64,000 nt of DNA from Thalassotalea sp. 273M-4 (GCF_041410465.1 NZ_CP166961.1:558001-622000), one strand, 5' to 3'. Shown: positions 52,474 to 63,397, counted from the stretch's first letter. Notes: generated by a model not told the origin, from the letters alone. Numbers and translations are program-made.

Positions 52474-53726
52474 CCTTTGCAGGCTTAGACATTAATAAAG
52501 TGTCGTTTAAAAAATTGTTTTTCAATAAAGCGATGCTATTGGCTTATCTTCTTTTACTTATTGGAGTATTGGGTCTTTATCAGGTGTTTGATCTGCGCTA
52601 CTTTAGTGCCACGGTAAATGCCCATGATGCTGGGCTTGACCCGACCAATCCGGCATTAAAAGAGGCTATGTATCAAGCGATATTTGGTACTGTGGGTGAA
52701 GTAAACCGAAACCTTCCTTGGAGTGTGCTAATTTCAAACTACATGTTCATGCTTTATACCGGTAGCGGGATTATCTTTCTAGTTGCCTTAGCAGAACTGT
52801 TAAAACTGAAAGTCGTTGAAAAGGCCGCTGTGGGCTTTATGGTGCTAGGGCTTTCAATGGTCTTTGCAGGCTTGTTTACCATTATGACGGACCTGCATGT
52901 GTTAAATATTCCTTGGATGATATTTTCACCCAATACCGAGGCCGCCATTTGGATGATGTTTCCATTGTATATGGTCTATATTCCCTTTGTTTTGTTTGAG
53001 ATATACCTGTTATTGACCAACAACAAAACGTTAGCAAGAAAGTTAGCCTTTGTGATTGTGATCATGAGTATTGGTATTGATCTTATTGAATATTATATTC
53101 AGGCTAAGCTCTTTTCGATGAACACGGCAAGGCATTTATGGACCGAGTTTCCAGCGCTAACCATCTACTTTATCATTTCATCGTTTGTCGCGTCGCTTGG
53201 TATTATGGGCTTATATACCTTTTTGGTGCACAGAGATAAAGCGGAATACGAGCAGCTACTTAACCTTATTGGGCGCACTTTGTTATTTGCTATTTTGCTA
53301 TTGGGCGTGTTTGAGATCATTGGCTTGTTGAGCGTTGATAAAGCATGGACCAATATCATTTTGTTTGGCCCTTTAAGTTCACTTTATTTCATCGGCTACG
53401 TGCTTTGTATCTTTGTCCTTGCACTGCTTTTAGTGATTAAATCAGGGAAACCAAGCTTTACTGTTATGGCATCAGTTTTTGCCATTATTGGCGGCTATGT
53501 CGGACGACTTATCTTTGTCTATGGTGGTAATGCCGTACCTATGAGTAACCGCTTTGGTACCGGTTTTGAGAAAAATGAAATATATGAAGTGACCAAAACC
53601 TTCATTTATGCCACTCCGCACCTTGGCGAGATCTTTATCGTTTTAGGATCTATTGGGGTGTCGCTGATTACCTACAAATTACTCGATGGGCTTTTTTCAG
53701 TAGGCAAATTAAAAGAGCATGCATAA
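52461..53726 (+). CDS. NrfD/PsrC-type quinol-interacting membrane subunit
   Basis: Integral membrane protein of 421 residues with about ten helices, e.g. AMLLAYLLLLIGVLGLYQVF and LAFVIVIMSIGIDLIEYY. NrfD-family proteins oxidise menaquinol or ubiquinol and pass electrons to the ferredoxin subunit; no heme is bound. It is longer than PsrC (about 320 residues), closer to HybB/TtrC-like members. It overlaps the preceding gene by 13 bp and is followed by a strong terminator. Confidence 0.88.
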   Translation: MDTITFAGLDINKVSFKKLFFNKAMLLAYLLLLIGVLGLYQVFDLRYFSATVNAHDAGLDPTNPALKEAMYQAIFGTVGEVNRNLPWSVLISNYMFMLYTGSGIIFLVALAELLKLKVVEKAAVGFMVLGLSMVFAGLFTIMTDLHVLNIPWMIFSPNTEAAIWMMFPLYMVYIPFVLFEIYLLLTNNKTLARKLAFVIVIMSIGIDLIEYYIQAKLFSMNTARHLWTEFPALTIYFIISSFVASLGIMGLYTFLVHRDKAEYEQLLNLIGRTLLFAILLLGVFEIIGLLSVDKAWTNIILFGPLSSLYFIGYVLCIFVLALLLVIKSGKPSFTVMASVFAIIGGYVGRLIFVYGGNAVPMSNRFGTGFEKNEIYEVTKTFIYATPHLGEIFIVLGSIGVSLITYKLLDGLFSVGKLKEHA

Positions 53727-53730
53727 TATT

Positions 53731-53768
53731 AAACGGGCTTATTTCACCAAATAAGCCCGTTTTATTTT
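53731..53768 (+). terminator. Terminator of the reductase operon
   Basis: AAACGGGCTTATT pairs with AATAAGCCCGTTT around TCACC and runs into TATTTT, directly after the membrane-subunit stop. Confidence 0.88.
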
Positions 53769-53890
53769 CAATATATCCTTAATGGGATTGGTAAAAATTA
53801 TCGTTTTAAAATGGCTTGATCTTGCGCAACATAAGCCGGTAATAAGCTTAGTTTGTTAGGCAATTTCAGGTACACTCAAAATTATTAAAG

Positions 53891-54000
53891 CAACTCCGAA
53901 GCCTACTGTCCTAAACATTAAATTGCATGGTTAGTTGGCCGTGGTTTAGCCACCGGGTCATAAAAGAAATTGCATGGCCTCCCGCAATTTGGAAAGGTGT
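53891..54000 (+). promoter_or_regulatory. Probable molybdenum-cofactor (Moco) riboswitch
   Basis: The leader of moaA contains CCACCGGGTCATAAAAG, then a hairpin AAATTGC/GCAATTT whose loop has ATGGCCTCCC, then GGAAAGGTG just before the start codon. CGGGTC, GCCTCCC and GGAAAGGTG are the kind of blocks conserved in the Moco motif found upstream of moaA in gammaproteobacteria. AAATTGCATGG occurs twice (about 53919 and 53967). GGAAAGG is also the ribosome-binding site, so cofactor binding could block translation. I judged this by eye, without a covariance model. Confidence 0.6.
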
Positions 54001-54003
54001 TGA

Positions 54004-54972
54004 ATGTTACAAGATTCATATGGGCGCACATTTAAATACCTGCGCCTATCAGTTACTGATGTTTGTAATTACAAGTGCAATTACTGTTTGCCAGACGGTT
54101 ATGGCTGCAGTGAAAAAGTATCTCATTTGTCGGTTGGTGAAATCAAAAAATTGGTATCGGCTTTTGCTGATATGGGGGTTGAAAAGGTCCGTATTACGGG
54201 CGGTGAACCTGCACTAAGACGCGACCTTGGTGAGATCATCAGTAGCATAAAAAGCATCCCTGGTATTAAAACCGTGGCCTTAACTACCAATGGTCATAAG
54301 CTTGAGAATCACATTGCTGATTGGGCTGAGCGTGGGCTGGATGCCATTAATGTTAGCTGTGATAGTTTAGACCCTCGAATGTTCGAAGCCATCACCGGGC
54401 GACAAAAATTAGATCAAATATTGAAAGCTATTCGTCTTGCGCATGGCTTAATTGACTCGGTGAAAGTTAATGTTGTTATCCTAAAGCAATTCAACCTGTC
54501 TCAATTTGAGCGCTTTGTACAATGGGTGAAAACAGAAAGTATTGCCATTCGATTTATTGAATTGATGCAAACCGCCGATAACCAAGTTTTTTTTAGTCAA
54601 AACCATGTTAGCTCAAGCAAATTACAACAGAAGCTAAAAGAAGGTGGTTGGCAGCCGAAAAGATTAGCCGTCACCGCAGGTCCCGCACAAGAATATTGGC
54701 ACCCAGAGTTTAAAGGCCGTTTAGGTTTTATCTCGCCCTATGCAAAAGATTTTTGTAACACTTGCAATCGCTTACGCATATCGTCGGTTGGCAAACTTCA
54801 CCTTTGCTTGTTTTCTGAGCAAGGCCATGAATTACGTCCGCTTTTAAAGCAAGTCACGCATCAGCAGTTGTGTGCGCACATTGAGCAGTTATTAAGTCAA
54901 AAAGTTGAAGCTCATCAATTACAACAAGGTAGCACCGGCTTAACGTCTCATTTGGCGATGATTGGCGGTTAG
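54004..54972 (+). CDS. moaA: GTP 3',8-cyclase MoaA
   Basis: Radical SAM enzyme of 322 residues that starts molybdenum-cofactor synthesis by cyclising GTP. The SAM-cluster cysteines are Cys21, Cys25 and Cys28 (VCNYKCNYC), the second cluster is in FCNTCNRLRISSVGKLHLCL, and the C-terminal Gly-Gly (AMIGG) essential for activity is kept. RITGGEPALRRDL is a typical glycine-rich motif. The stop is followed two bases later by mobA. Its adjacency to the molybdoenzyme operon suggests cofactor supply for it. Confidence 0.95.
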   Translation: MLQDSYGRTFKYLRLSVTDVCNYKCNYCLPDGYGCSEKVSHLSVGEIKKLVSAFADMGVEKVRITGGEPALRRDLGEIISSIKSIPGIKTVALTTNGHKLENHIADWAERGLDAINVSCDSLDPRMFEAITGRQKLDQILKAIRLAHGLIDSVKVNVVILKQFNLSQFERFVQWVKTESIAIRFIELMQTADNQVFFSQNHVSSSKLQQKLKEGGWQPKRLAVTAGPAQEYWHPEFKGRLGFISPYAKDFCNTCNRLRISSVGKLHLCLFSEQGHELRPLLKQVTHQQLCAHIEQLLSQKVEAHQLQQGSTGLTSHLAMIGG

Positions 54973-54974
54973 TT

Positions 54975-55547
54975 ATGAAAATGATAGGTGTTGTATTAGC
55001 CGGCGGACGCTCTTCTAGAATGGGGCAAGATAAAGCCTTGCTCGCACATAAAAATGTCAACATGTTAGCCTTTAGCGAAAAAGTCTTACGTGACTGTGGT
55101 TGTGACGAGGTACTTATTAGTCGCAATGAGAAGGGCTTTATTCAAGATAGCATCGAAAATGTAGGCCCACTTGGTGGGATCTACTCCGTACTTAATCACC
55201 TTGAAGCGGATGCTTGGCTTGTGATCTTGCCGGTCGACTTACCTTGTATTGACGCGCAAACACTGGCGACATTATTGAATTATTCAACAGCACATAGCAA
55301 GGCCAGTTACTATGCAGATCATCCTCTGCCTTGTGTTGTGCCTTACTCTATCGAGTTAAAACAACAGCTAAAAGATCGCCTTACGCAAACTCATAAGCGC
55401 TCGGTAAAGTCTATGTTGCATTGGCTTGGCGCACACGAATTGACAGTGCAAAGCCAAACAAGATTAATCAACACCAATACGCCTGAGGAGTGGCAGAATG
55501 TTACTCATCAGTTAAAACATCATTCAAGGAGCCATTATGGGATGTGA
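54975..55547 (+). CDS. mobA: Molybdenum cofactor guanylyltransferase MobA
   Basis: Enzyme of 190 residues that attaches GMP to molybdopterin, making the guanine dinucleotide form used by DMSO-reductase-family enzymes such as the neighbouring reductase. GVVLAGGRSSRMGQDKALL is the nucleotide-binding signature and NVGPLGGIYSVL and VILPVDLPCIDAQTL are the conserved metal/substrate parts. Its end overlaps the moeA start by 11 bp. Confidence 0.94.
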   Translation: MKMIGVVLAGGRSSRMGQDKALLAHKNVNMLAFSEKVLRDCGCDEVLISRNEKGFIQDSIENVGPLGGIYSVLNHLEADAWLVILPVDLPCIDAQTLATLLNYSTAHSKASYYADHPLPCVVPYSIELKQQLKDRLTQTHKRSVKSMLHWLGAHELTVQSQTRLINTNTPEEWQNVTHQLKHHSRSHYGM

Positions 55548-56793
55548 TTGTCATAGCGTGAACGATACCTTGATGCCATTTGAACAGGCATTGTCTTTTT
55601 TGCTCAATACTGCCCGCAATGCCAATATTGAGCTTAGTGCTGAGCAAATACCGTTAATCGATGCGTTAGATAGAATTTTGACAAAGCCAATACACTCAGG
55701 CATTAACGTCCCTGTGCACAGTAACTCGGCGATGGATGGGTACGGCTTAGCCACAGCATATTGCGATGAAAACAGCGAGTTTGAGGTTGTCGCTAATGTC
55801 TTAGCTGGCGATGACTTTAACGGCGAGCTGGCGCCACATCAGTGCGTTCGGATCATGACAGGTGCCAAAATCCCCAAACATGTACATAGCGTGGTTATGC
55901 AGGAAAATGTGTGTCGAAATGGCGATAAAATCACTTTAAAAAAAGCCTGTAAAGCTGGAGATAATATCCGCCTAGCCGGCGAAGATATCCAACAAGGCGC
56001 ATTGTTATTTGAGGCGGGCAGACAATTATCACCAGCGGATATGGGGTTACTTGCTTCGGTAGGAATCGCTGATGTTTGGGTGCAACGACGTCTAAACGTA
56101 GCCGTGATTGCCACCGGCGATGAATTGATCTCATCTGGCGAGGCGCTAACGCCTGGGAAAATTTATGAGTCTAATCGCTTTACTTGCATTGGCATGCTCA
56201 AACGATTAGGGATCAACGTCATTGATATGGGCATTGTCCCTGATGATGTGAATTTGCTTGAAAAAAACTTGCTTAGCGCCTCCGAGCAAGCCGATGTGAT
56301 AATCTCATCCGGCGGTGTTTCGGTCGGTGATGCCGATTACGTAAAAGACGTCATTGAGCAGAAAGGAAATATTGGCTTTTGGAAAATAGCGTTAAAGCCT
56401 GGTAAACCCTTTGCCTTTGGCCAGTTTAACCAGCGCTTTTTTTTGGGGCTACCTGGTAACCCCGTGTCAGCGACCATTACCCTAGATCAATTGGGCATGC
56501 CTTTTTTAAAAGCCTTGCAAAGTAAATCATTACAATCGCCTATTTTGTTAACCGGCAAACTAAGCGTTGCACTTAAAAAACGCCCTGGGCGCAAAGAACT
56601 GCAGCGCGCTTGGGCCGAGCCTGACGGGCAAGGGCAATGGCGGGTAACGCCTTTTAATCAGCAAGGCTCTGGCATATTGTCATCCATCTCAAATGCCAAT
56701 TGCTTTATCGTGCTAGAACGAGAACAAGGCGCACAGCAAGAAGGCACAGAGGTGCACTTTCAATGGTTAAGTGAAGAGCTTGCTAATCGTTAA
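55537..56793 (+). CDS. moeA: Molybdopterin molybdenumtransferase MoeA
   Basis: Enzyme of 418 residues that inserts molybdate into adenylylated molybdopterin. LMPFEQALSFLL starts the conserved part, NVPVHSNSAMDGYGLA and RIMTGAKIPKHVHSVVMQEN are MoeA motifs, and VIISSGGVSVGDADYVKDV is the MoCF domain signature. A short Cys-rich N-terminus (MGCDCHS) precedes it. moaB-E and mogA are not in the window and must be elsewhere. Nothing clear follows as a terminator. Confidence 0.95.
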   Translation: MGCDCHSVNDTLMPFEQALSFLLNTARNANIELSAEQIPLIDALDRILTKPIHSGINVPVHSNSAMDGYGLATAYCDENSEFEVVANVLAGDDFNGELAPHQCVRIMTGAKIPKHVHSVVMQENVCRNGDKITLKKACKAGDNIRLAGEDIQQGALLFEAGRQLSPADMGLLASVGIADVWVQRRLNVAVIATGDELISSGEALTPGKIYESNRFTCIGMLKRLGINVIDMGIVPDDVNLLEKNLLSASEQADVIISSGGVSVGDADYVKDVIEQKGNIGFWKIALKPGKPFAFGQFNQRFFLGLPGNPVSATITLDQLGMPFLKALQSKSLQSPILLTGKLSVALKKRPGRKELQRAWAEPDGQGQWRVTPFNQQGSGILSSISNANCFIVLEREQGAQQEGTEVHFQWLSEELANR

Positions 56794-56807
56794 CGCTAAA
56801 TTAATTA

Positions 56808-57491
56808 TTAGTCTCGAACGCCAAATGATACAGGACACTTTTGAATGCGGTTATCGTTACTTATTGGCTCTAATGAGGTGATGTTAACCTTTCCTATTAA
56901 GTCATTCGATTGAGCATGACCTACCTCGTAGTAATAACTTAAATACGGCGTTTGCTTTTCTAACAAAATATAGGGGTAACCGGTTGTCCGCCAAACCCCT
57001 TTTAGTTTTGTCTGTCCATGCTCTATGTAATGAAAGATACCATTGCTTTTGAGCTCAAGTGCAATCTCAATCGCACAGTTTGTCGATATATAACGTTTGG
57101 CTAGATCGCGTACATGGTAGCCTTGATGGGGTTGAGTATGTTCAGGGACGACAAATAGGCCAATAGAGTTTTTTGTGTACCAGTGGTTAGAAGAGACTAG
57201 GGCGTTAATTGACTGTAAAGGATAGCCAAACGTATTGAGAGTATGCTCAACTTTTTCAATTATTTCGCTATCGCGTACAAAGGGCGAATAGATGATGCTT
57301 GTTGAGGTGATTTCTTCTGGGTAGGGCAATTGGTTTTCTTCAACATTAAATCCCAGTTGTTTAAGTTCACTTTTGATTGCTTTCGCCGCTTTGTTGTCTA
57401 AATAGCGTTTATTTAAATGAATGGTTGGCGAGCTAGAACAGCCCAATACGATAAAAATGAAAAAGAGGGAGAGCAAATATTTAAACGCCAT
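56808..57491 (-). CDS. Hypothetical lipoprotein
   Basis: Protein of 227 residues with a lipoprotein signal (MAFKYLLSLFFIFIVLGC, lipobox VLGC). The mature part has DNKAAKAIKSELKQLGFNVE, resembling a small alpha-beta repeat, and later CAIEIALELKSNGIFHYIEH and TKLKGVWRTTGYPYILLEKQ. No family recognised. It is convergent with moeA (14-bp gap) and divergent from the CPBP protease gene. Confidence 0.65.
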   Translation of the reverse strand: MAFKYLLSLFFIFIVLGCSSSPTIHLNKRYLDNKAAKAIKSELKQLGFNVEENQLPYPEEITSTSIIYSPFVRDSEIIEKVEHTLNTFGYPLQSINALVSSNHWYTKNSIGLFVVPEHTQPHQGYHVRDLAKRYISTNCAIEIALELKSNGIFHYIEHGQTKLKGVWRTTGYPYILLEKQTPYLSYYYEVGHAQSNDLIGKVNITSLEPISNDNRIQKCPVSFGVRD

Positions 57492-57709
57492 TTGTAACCA
57501 GCTTATTGTTTATTGTTTTTTTAACACTAACGTTAACAATGACTTAGAGTCAAACTTTTAAATTTTAATAATGACTAACTTCTCGCGAAATAGACCAAGA
57601 TTTTGTTCAGGATGCTTGTTTGTTATTTTTAAGTCTTTGAATATATTGCTTTAAATTATTTTGGAACAAAGATTGCTCCTTAAAAAGTTGTTTGCTTTAG
57701 GAGGCGCCT

Positions 57710-58495
57710 ATGGAAAATAATCTTAGTCAATCAAACGTTAATACGCCTTGGCACTTTATAACCCCGTTGCTGTTTTTAGCCAGTACTATGTTGCTTATGC
57801 TGATGGCTTTGTATTTTATTGAGTCTGGACAGCTTGGCAAACCGGCGGTGCTTATTGGCTTATTTGGCCCCGCGATAATGGCAGTACTGTTTAGTTATAT
57901 TGGAGGAGGTTGGCATCAAGCTCGACAACTTTTAAAGCAATATATTGTTTATCGAGTGTCTCTTGGCTATTACGCCATCGCCTTACTGTTAATGCCAACG
58001 CTTATTTATATCACCATGCTTTTTACTGATTTTACCGGCTTGGCCTATTATGAGAACTGGTTTCGAAGCGTAAGTATGGGGCAGCTAATATTTATCCCGT
58101 TAATTAGTATTGGTGAAGAGCTTGGTTGGCGAGGGTATTTACAACCCTTATTTCGGCAAAAATATAGCCTGGCTGTTGCATCTACATTCGTTGGTTGCCT
58201 TTGGGCTTTATGGCATATAACAGGGTATTACTTTAATACCGGAGTCGTTGAAGGCTTGCCATTTTATCTGTTCTTTATTTGGGTGGTTGGCGCTTCGTTA
58301 ATTATGGGGTATTTGTATGAGAAAACACAGAGTGTGTTATTGGCGGTTATTTTTCACAGTTCGGTGAATTTTTCATTAAATATTTTCTTGATCAACCCGG
58401 AGTTTTCAGGCTCGGTGTTACCCTTTAGCATTCTTACGTTGTTAGTGTGTTGTATTGGTCTCGCTTTCGTGCGTTATCATGCGAAAACACGCTGA
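57710..58495 (+). CDS. CPBP family intramembrane metalloprotease
   Basis: Membrane protein of 261 residues with about eight helices, of the CAAX protease/bacteriocin-processing (Abi/CPBP) family. The conserved motifs are GEELGWRGYLQPLF (EExxxR), CLWALWHITGYY (the first His) and VIFHSSVNFSLNIF (HxxxN). It may cleave membrane proteins or peptides; substrates are unknown. TTTAGGAGGCGCCT gives a strong ribosome-binding site. A terminator shared with leuD follows. Confidence 0.85.
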   Translation: MENNLSQSNVNTPWHFITPLLFLASTMLLMLMALYFIESGQLGKPAVLIGLFGPAIMAVLFSYIGGGWHQARQLLKQYIVYRVSLGYYAIALLLMPTLIYITMLFTDFTGLAYYENWFRSVSMGQLIFIPLISIGEELGWRGYLQPLFRQKYSLAVASTFVGCLWALWHITGYYFNTGVVEGLPFYLFFIWVVGASLIMGYLYEKTQSVLLAVIFHSSVNFSLNIFLINPEFSGSVLPFSILTLLVCCIGLAFVRYHAKTR

Positions 58496-58510
58496 GGTAT
58501 TAAATAAAAT

Positions 58511-58547
58511 AAAACGCATCAAGTCACTATCGCTTGATGCGTTTTTT
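58511..58547. terminator. Bidirectional terminator between CPBP protease and leuD
   Basis: AAAACGCATCAAG pairs with CTTGATGCGTTTT around TCACTATCG. A-run and T-run on the two sides suit both converging transcripts. Confidence 0.85.
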
Positions 58548-58566
58548 GTGTCGTTTGATTTTAAGC

Positions 58567-59163
58567 TTACTGCCAAGGTGGTAAGTTTTGCTCAAATTGT
58601 TTAATTTCATCTTTTAGTTTTAAGGTCCAGCCTACCGCATCGATGCCATTTTCAAGACAGTACTGTTGAAATTCGGTCAAAGAAAAATCAATGCGTTCGC
58701 GACCATTGATAACCTGCAAGTTGGTTAGGTCGATTGTGAGTTCAAGCGAACCTTGTTGGCACTGATTAAACAGCGCATCGATGGCGTGCTCGGGCAGAAC
58801 AACAGGAACAACACCAATGTTAATGCAATTGCCAAAGAAGATATCGGCAAAACTTGGTGCAATAACTACTTTAAAACCAAACTCTTGAATAGCCCATGGG
58901 GCATGTTCTCTTGATGAGCCACAACCAAAGTTTTCCCGCGCGAGCAAAATACTCACCCCTTTATATTCGCTCTTATTTAAAATGAACTCTGGGTTTTCTT
59001 TGGTGCCTTCATAATCTAAATAACGCCAATCATGAAATAAATGCTCGGCAAAACCTGTGCGAGTGGTTTTTTGCAAAAACTGCTTTGGAATTATTTGGTC
59101 GGTATCAATATTGGCTCTGTCTAATGGTGCAACGGTACCGGTGTGAGTGCTGAATTTTTCCAT
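58567..59163 (-). CDS. leuD: 3-isopropylmalate dehydratase small subunit LeuD
   Basis: Small subunit of 198 residues; with LeuC it isomerises 2-isopropylmalate to 3-isopropylmalate. IDTDQIIPKQFLQ and ILLARENFGCGSSREHAPWA are the family's substrate-binding motifs. Last gene of leuABCD, 11 bp after leuC. Confidence 0.97.
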   Translation of the reverse strand: MEKFSTHTGTVAPLDRANIDTDQIIPKQFLQKTTRTGFAEHLFHDWRYLDYEGTKENPEFILNKSEYKGVSILLARENFGCGSSREHAPWAIQEFGFKVVIAPSFADIFFGNCINIGVVPVVLPEHAIDALFNQCQQGSLELTIDLTNLQVINGRERIDFSLTEFQQYCLENGIDAVGWTLKLKDEIKQFEQNLPPWQ

Positions 59164-59174
59164 GTTGATTTTCC

Positions 59175-60569
59175 TTATATCTCTACCGACGTAAAGTGAC
59201 CAGCAATAGCCGCCGCCGCGGCCATTGCCGGACTGACCAAATGCGTGCGGGCTCCACGCCCCTGGCGACCTTCAAAATTACGGTTACTGGTGGATGCACA
59301 GCGATCGCCCTCGCCAAGTTTGTCATCGTTCATGCCTAAACACATAGAACATCCGGGGAGGCGCCATTCAAAGCCTGCCGCTTTAAAAATGTCGGCTAGG
59401 CCTTCGCTTTCTGCTTGTTGTTTGACTCGATAGGAACCAGGTACCACAATGGCGGTCACACCTGATGCCACTTGTTTGCCATCGACCACTTTGGCGGCTA
59501 TGCGTAAGTCTTCAATACGAGAATTGGTGCATGAACCAATAAAGACATTATTAACGGAAATGTCGCTAATTTTGGTGCCTGGTTGTAAATCCATATATTT
59601 TAGGGCATTGACACACGACTCTCGCTCAACCGGATCGTTAAACTGCTCAGGCCCAGGTACACATTCATCAATGGCGGCTACTTGCCCAGGGTTAGTGCCC
59701 CACGTTACTTGTGGCTTAATTTTACTTGCATCAATGCTCACGGTGACATCAAATTTGGCATCGGGGTCGGTTTTAAGGGTTTGCCAGTCATTGACGGCTT
59801 CCAGCCATAAGCCTGCTTTAGGGGCAAATTCTTTGTGGCATAGGTAATCGAAGGTGGTCTGATCGGGCGCAATAAGACCTGCTTTTGCACCAAATTCAAT
59901 GCTCATATTACACACCGTCATGCGCTCTTCCATGCTTAGATTGGTTATGGCGTTACCTGTGTATTCCACCACGAAACCAGTAGCGCCAGCATGACCAACC
60001 GCACCAATAATGGCTAAAATGATATCTTTAGCGGTAATGCCGTGAGCGACATCGCCACTTAAGTGAATGTTCATGGTTTTAGCTTTATTTTGACGTAAGG
60101 TTTGGGTGGCTAAAACGTGCTCCACTTCAGAGGTGCCAATTCCAAAAGCCAAGGCTCCAAAAGCACCATGGGTTGCGGTATGAGAATCACCGCAAACTAT
60201 CACCTGACCCGGTAAGGTCAAGCCCAGCTCTGGCCCCATAACGTGGACAATCCCTTGATTTTTATGGCCCATACCGTATAACTCAATGCCAAACTCTTGA
60301 CAATTTTGCTCAAGCGTTTTTAACTGATTGGCTGCGTTCTCCCCCGCCGCATCAATGTCACAGCTCTTGGTTGAGATATTATGATCCATGGTGGCAATGG
60401 TTCGCTTGGGGCTATGCACGGGGCGGTGATGAAACTTTAAATTGGCAAACGCTTGTGGCGATGTCACTTCGTGGATCAAATGTCGGTCAACAAAAATTAA
60501 CGGCGTTTCACCCGGCTTGTCTTGTACTAAATGTCGTTGCCATAATTTTTCGTATAATGTGGTCGCCAT
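59175..60569 (-). CDS. leuC: 3-isopropylmalate dehydratase large subunit LeuC
   Basis: Large subunit of 464 residues with the [4Fe-4S] cluster. [17 protein letters not shown] and [20 protein letters not shown] hold the cluster cysteines, and [20 protein letters not shown] the active-site histidines. ATG 60569 ([13 protein letters not shown]) matches the usual start and lies two bases after the leuB stop; the frame extends 12 codons into leuB without need. Confidence 0.97.
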   Translation of the reverse strand: MATTLYEKLWQRHLVQDKPGETPLIFVDRHLIHEVTSPQAFANLKFHHRPVHSPKRTIATMDHNISTKSCDIDAAGENAANQLKTLEQNCQEFGIELYGMGHKNQGIVHVMGPELGLTLPGQVIVCGDSHTATHGAFGALAFGIGTSEVEHVLATQTLRQNKAKTMNIHLSGDVAHGITAKDIILAIIGAVGHAGATGFVVEYTGNAITNLSMEERMTVCNMSIEFGAKAGLIAPDQTTFDYLCHKEFAPKAGLWLEAVNDWQTLKTDPDAKFDVTVSIDASKIKPQVTWGTNPGQVAAIDECVPGPEQFNDPVERESCVNALKYMDLQPGTKISDISVNNVFIGSCTNSRIEDLRIAAKVVDGKQVASGVTAIVVPGSYRVKQQAESEGLADIFKAAGFEWRLPGCSMCLGMNDDKLGEGDRCASTSNRNFEGRQGRGARTHLVSPAMAAAAAIAGHFTSVEI

Positions 60570-60571
60570 AA

Positions 60572-61672
<1,101 letters not shown>

Positions 61673-63238
61673 TTAAATTCCTTGGATTTTATGTTTTTGT
61701 TGGTATTTTTGTTGGCGTATCCGCGCCAAGTTTTGTGCTCTAACAATGCTGTTAATGGCTTGAATAAGGGCTTGAGCTGACGCCTCGATAATATCGGTTT
61801 CTAAACCATAACCATGGAAGTTTCGCTCTTGCCAACGAACAATAATATTGGCTTGTCCAAGACCGTCTTCGCCCGCACCTTTATTCGAGATTTTGTAATC
61901 AGCGACTTCAAAATCAATGTCGACGGTTTCTTTTATTGCGCGATATAACGCATCAACAGGGCCGTTACCCGTTGCCGAATGAATGGTTTCGTTGTCGCCA
62001 CAGCATATTTTGACGCTTGCGGTGGCAAATTCGCCGCTACCAGAAATAACATTCATATAGTCAATTCGGTAGTTATCGCCGTCATCTTCTTGATTGTGTT
62101 TAAACAATAAAGCTTCTAAATCGTCATCAAATACCTGACCTTTTTTATCGGCCAGTTTTAAGAAGTCTTGATATAACTCTTCTAAATCATACTCACTTTG
62201 TTGATAGCCCAATTCTTGCATTCTATGTTTAATTACATGGCGACCACTGCGAGAGGTAAGGTTTAATTTGGTTTTGCTGATACCGACACTCTCTGGTGTC
62301 ATAATTTCGTAGGTATTGGCCGCCTTTAACATGCCATCTTGGTGAATACCTGAAGAATGGCTAAAGGCGTTGGCGCCAACAATCGCTTTGTTGGCTTGCA
62401 CAGGCATATTACAAATTTGACTAACAAGGCGAGAGGTACGAGCAATTTCTTTGTGTTTAATATTGGTGGTTAAGCCTAATATATCGGCGCGAGTTTTCAT
62501 TATCATCGCCACTTCTTCTAATGAACAATTACCCGCACGCTCACCGATACCATTTACCGTGGCCTCAATTTGACGCGCACCGGCCTGTACTGCTGCTATT
62601 GAGTTGGCCACACTCAAGCCGAGGTCGTTATGACAATGTACTGAAATAATGGCTTTGTCGATGTTTGGTACGCGATTAAAAATATTGCTGATGATGCCAC
62701 CAAATTCATCGGGTAGGGTATAGCCCACAGTATCTGGAATATTAACCGTAGTCGCACCGGCATTAATTGCTGCTTCAACCATCCGACATAGGTTGTCTAT
62801 TGGGGTGCGACCAGCATCTTCACAAGAAAACTCAACGTCATCAGTAAATCGTCTGGCAAACTGTACGGCTTTAACCGCCATCGCTTGCACTTCAGAAAAT
62901 GGCCGTTTCAATTTATGCTGTACATGCACATCAGACGTGGAAATAAAGGTGTGTATACGAAATCTTTCTGCCGGTTTTAAGGCATCGGCACAAGCTTGAA
63001 TGTCGGCTTCAACCGCTCTTGATAAACCACAAACAACCGAGTTTTTTACGGTTTTGGCTATGGTATTAACCGACTCAAAATCTCCTGGTGATGATACCGG
63101 AAAACCGACTTCCATAATATCGACCCCCAAGCGCTCAATAGCCAAGGCTATTTGCAGTTTTTCTCGCACCGACAGGCTTGACATTAAAGCTTGTTCACCA
63201 TCTCGAAGGGTTGTATCAAATATCTTTACCGTATCCAT
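61673..63238 (-). CDS. leuA: 2-isopropylmalate synthase LeuA
   Basis: First enzyme of leucine synthesis, condensing acetyl-CoA and 2-oxoisovalerate. 521 residues. [20 protein letters not shown] begins the HMGL-like catalytic barrel; the metal site includes [13 protein letters not shown]. The C-terminal third is the leucine-binding regulatory domain ([20 protein letters not shown]). I chose ATG 63238, which aligns with other LeuA proteins; ATG 63250 is four codons upstream in frame and equally possible from ribosome-binding sites. Expression is controlled by the leader described at 63323-63397. Confidence 0.96.
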   Translation of the reverse strand: MDTVKIFDTTLRDGEQALMSSLSVREKLQIALAIERLGVDIMEVGFPVSSPGDFESVNTIAKTVKNSVVCGLSRAVEADIQACADALKPAERFRIHTFISTSDVHVQHKLKRPFSEVQAMAVKAVQFARRFTDDVEFSCEDAGRTPIDNLCRMVEAAINAGATTVNIPDTVGYTLPDEFGGIISNIFNRVPNIDKAIISVHCHNDLGLSVANSIAAVQAGARQIEATVNGIGERAGNCSLEEVAMIMKTRADILGLTTNIKHKEIARTSRLVSQICNMPVQANKAIVGANAFSHSSGIHQDGMLKAANTYEIMTPESVGISKTKLNLTSRSGRHVIKHRMQELGYQQSEYDLEELYQDFLKLADKKGQVFDDDLEALLFKHNQEDDGDNYRIDYMNVISGSGEFATASVKICCGDNETIHSATGNGPVDALYRAIKETVDIDFEVADYKISNKGAGEDGLGQANIIVRWQERNFHGYGLETDIIEASAQALIQAINSIVRAQNLARIRQQKYQQKHKIQGI

Positions 63239-63273
63239 AGCTTTTCCCATTGCAATTCACCGATTTACGGGAA

Positions 63274-63305
63274 TAAAAAAACCCGCATTTTGATGCGGGT
63301 TTATG
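63274..63305 (-). terminator. Attenuator terminator of the leu operon
   Basis: On the minus strand AAACCCGCAT pairs with ATGCGGGTTT around CAAA, followed by seven T. It lies between the leucine-rich leader peptide and leuA, as attenuators do. Confidence 0.85.
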
Positions 63306-63322
63306 TTTATCTTTCGTTTATT

Positions 63323-63397
63323 TTAAACAACAGAAAAACGCCCGCAGGAGGTGTGCAGGAGGTTTAGCAGAAGAATGTGTTTAAAATAATGAATCAT
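63323..63397 (-). CDS. leuL: leu operon leader peptide
   Basis: A 24-codon reading frame beginning MIHYFKHILLLNLLHTSCGR. It has five leucine codons within six positions (CTT CTG CTA AAC CTC CTG), the sensor of a transcription-attenuation leader. It sits just upstream of the terminator hairpin at 63274-63305 and 85 bp before leuA. Stalling at these codons when leucyl-tRNA is scarce would prevent terminator formation. GC-rich CTCCTGC and GCGGGCG segments nearby could form the competing stems. Confidence 0.85.
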   Translation of the reverse strand: MIHYFKHILLLNLLHTSCGRFSVV

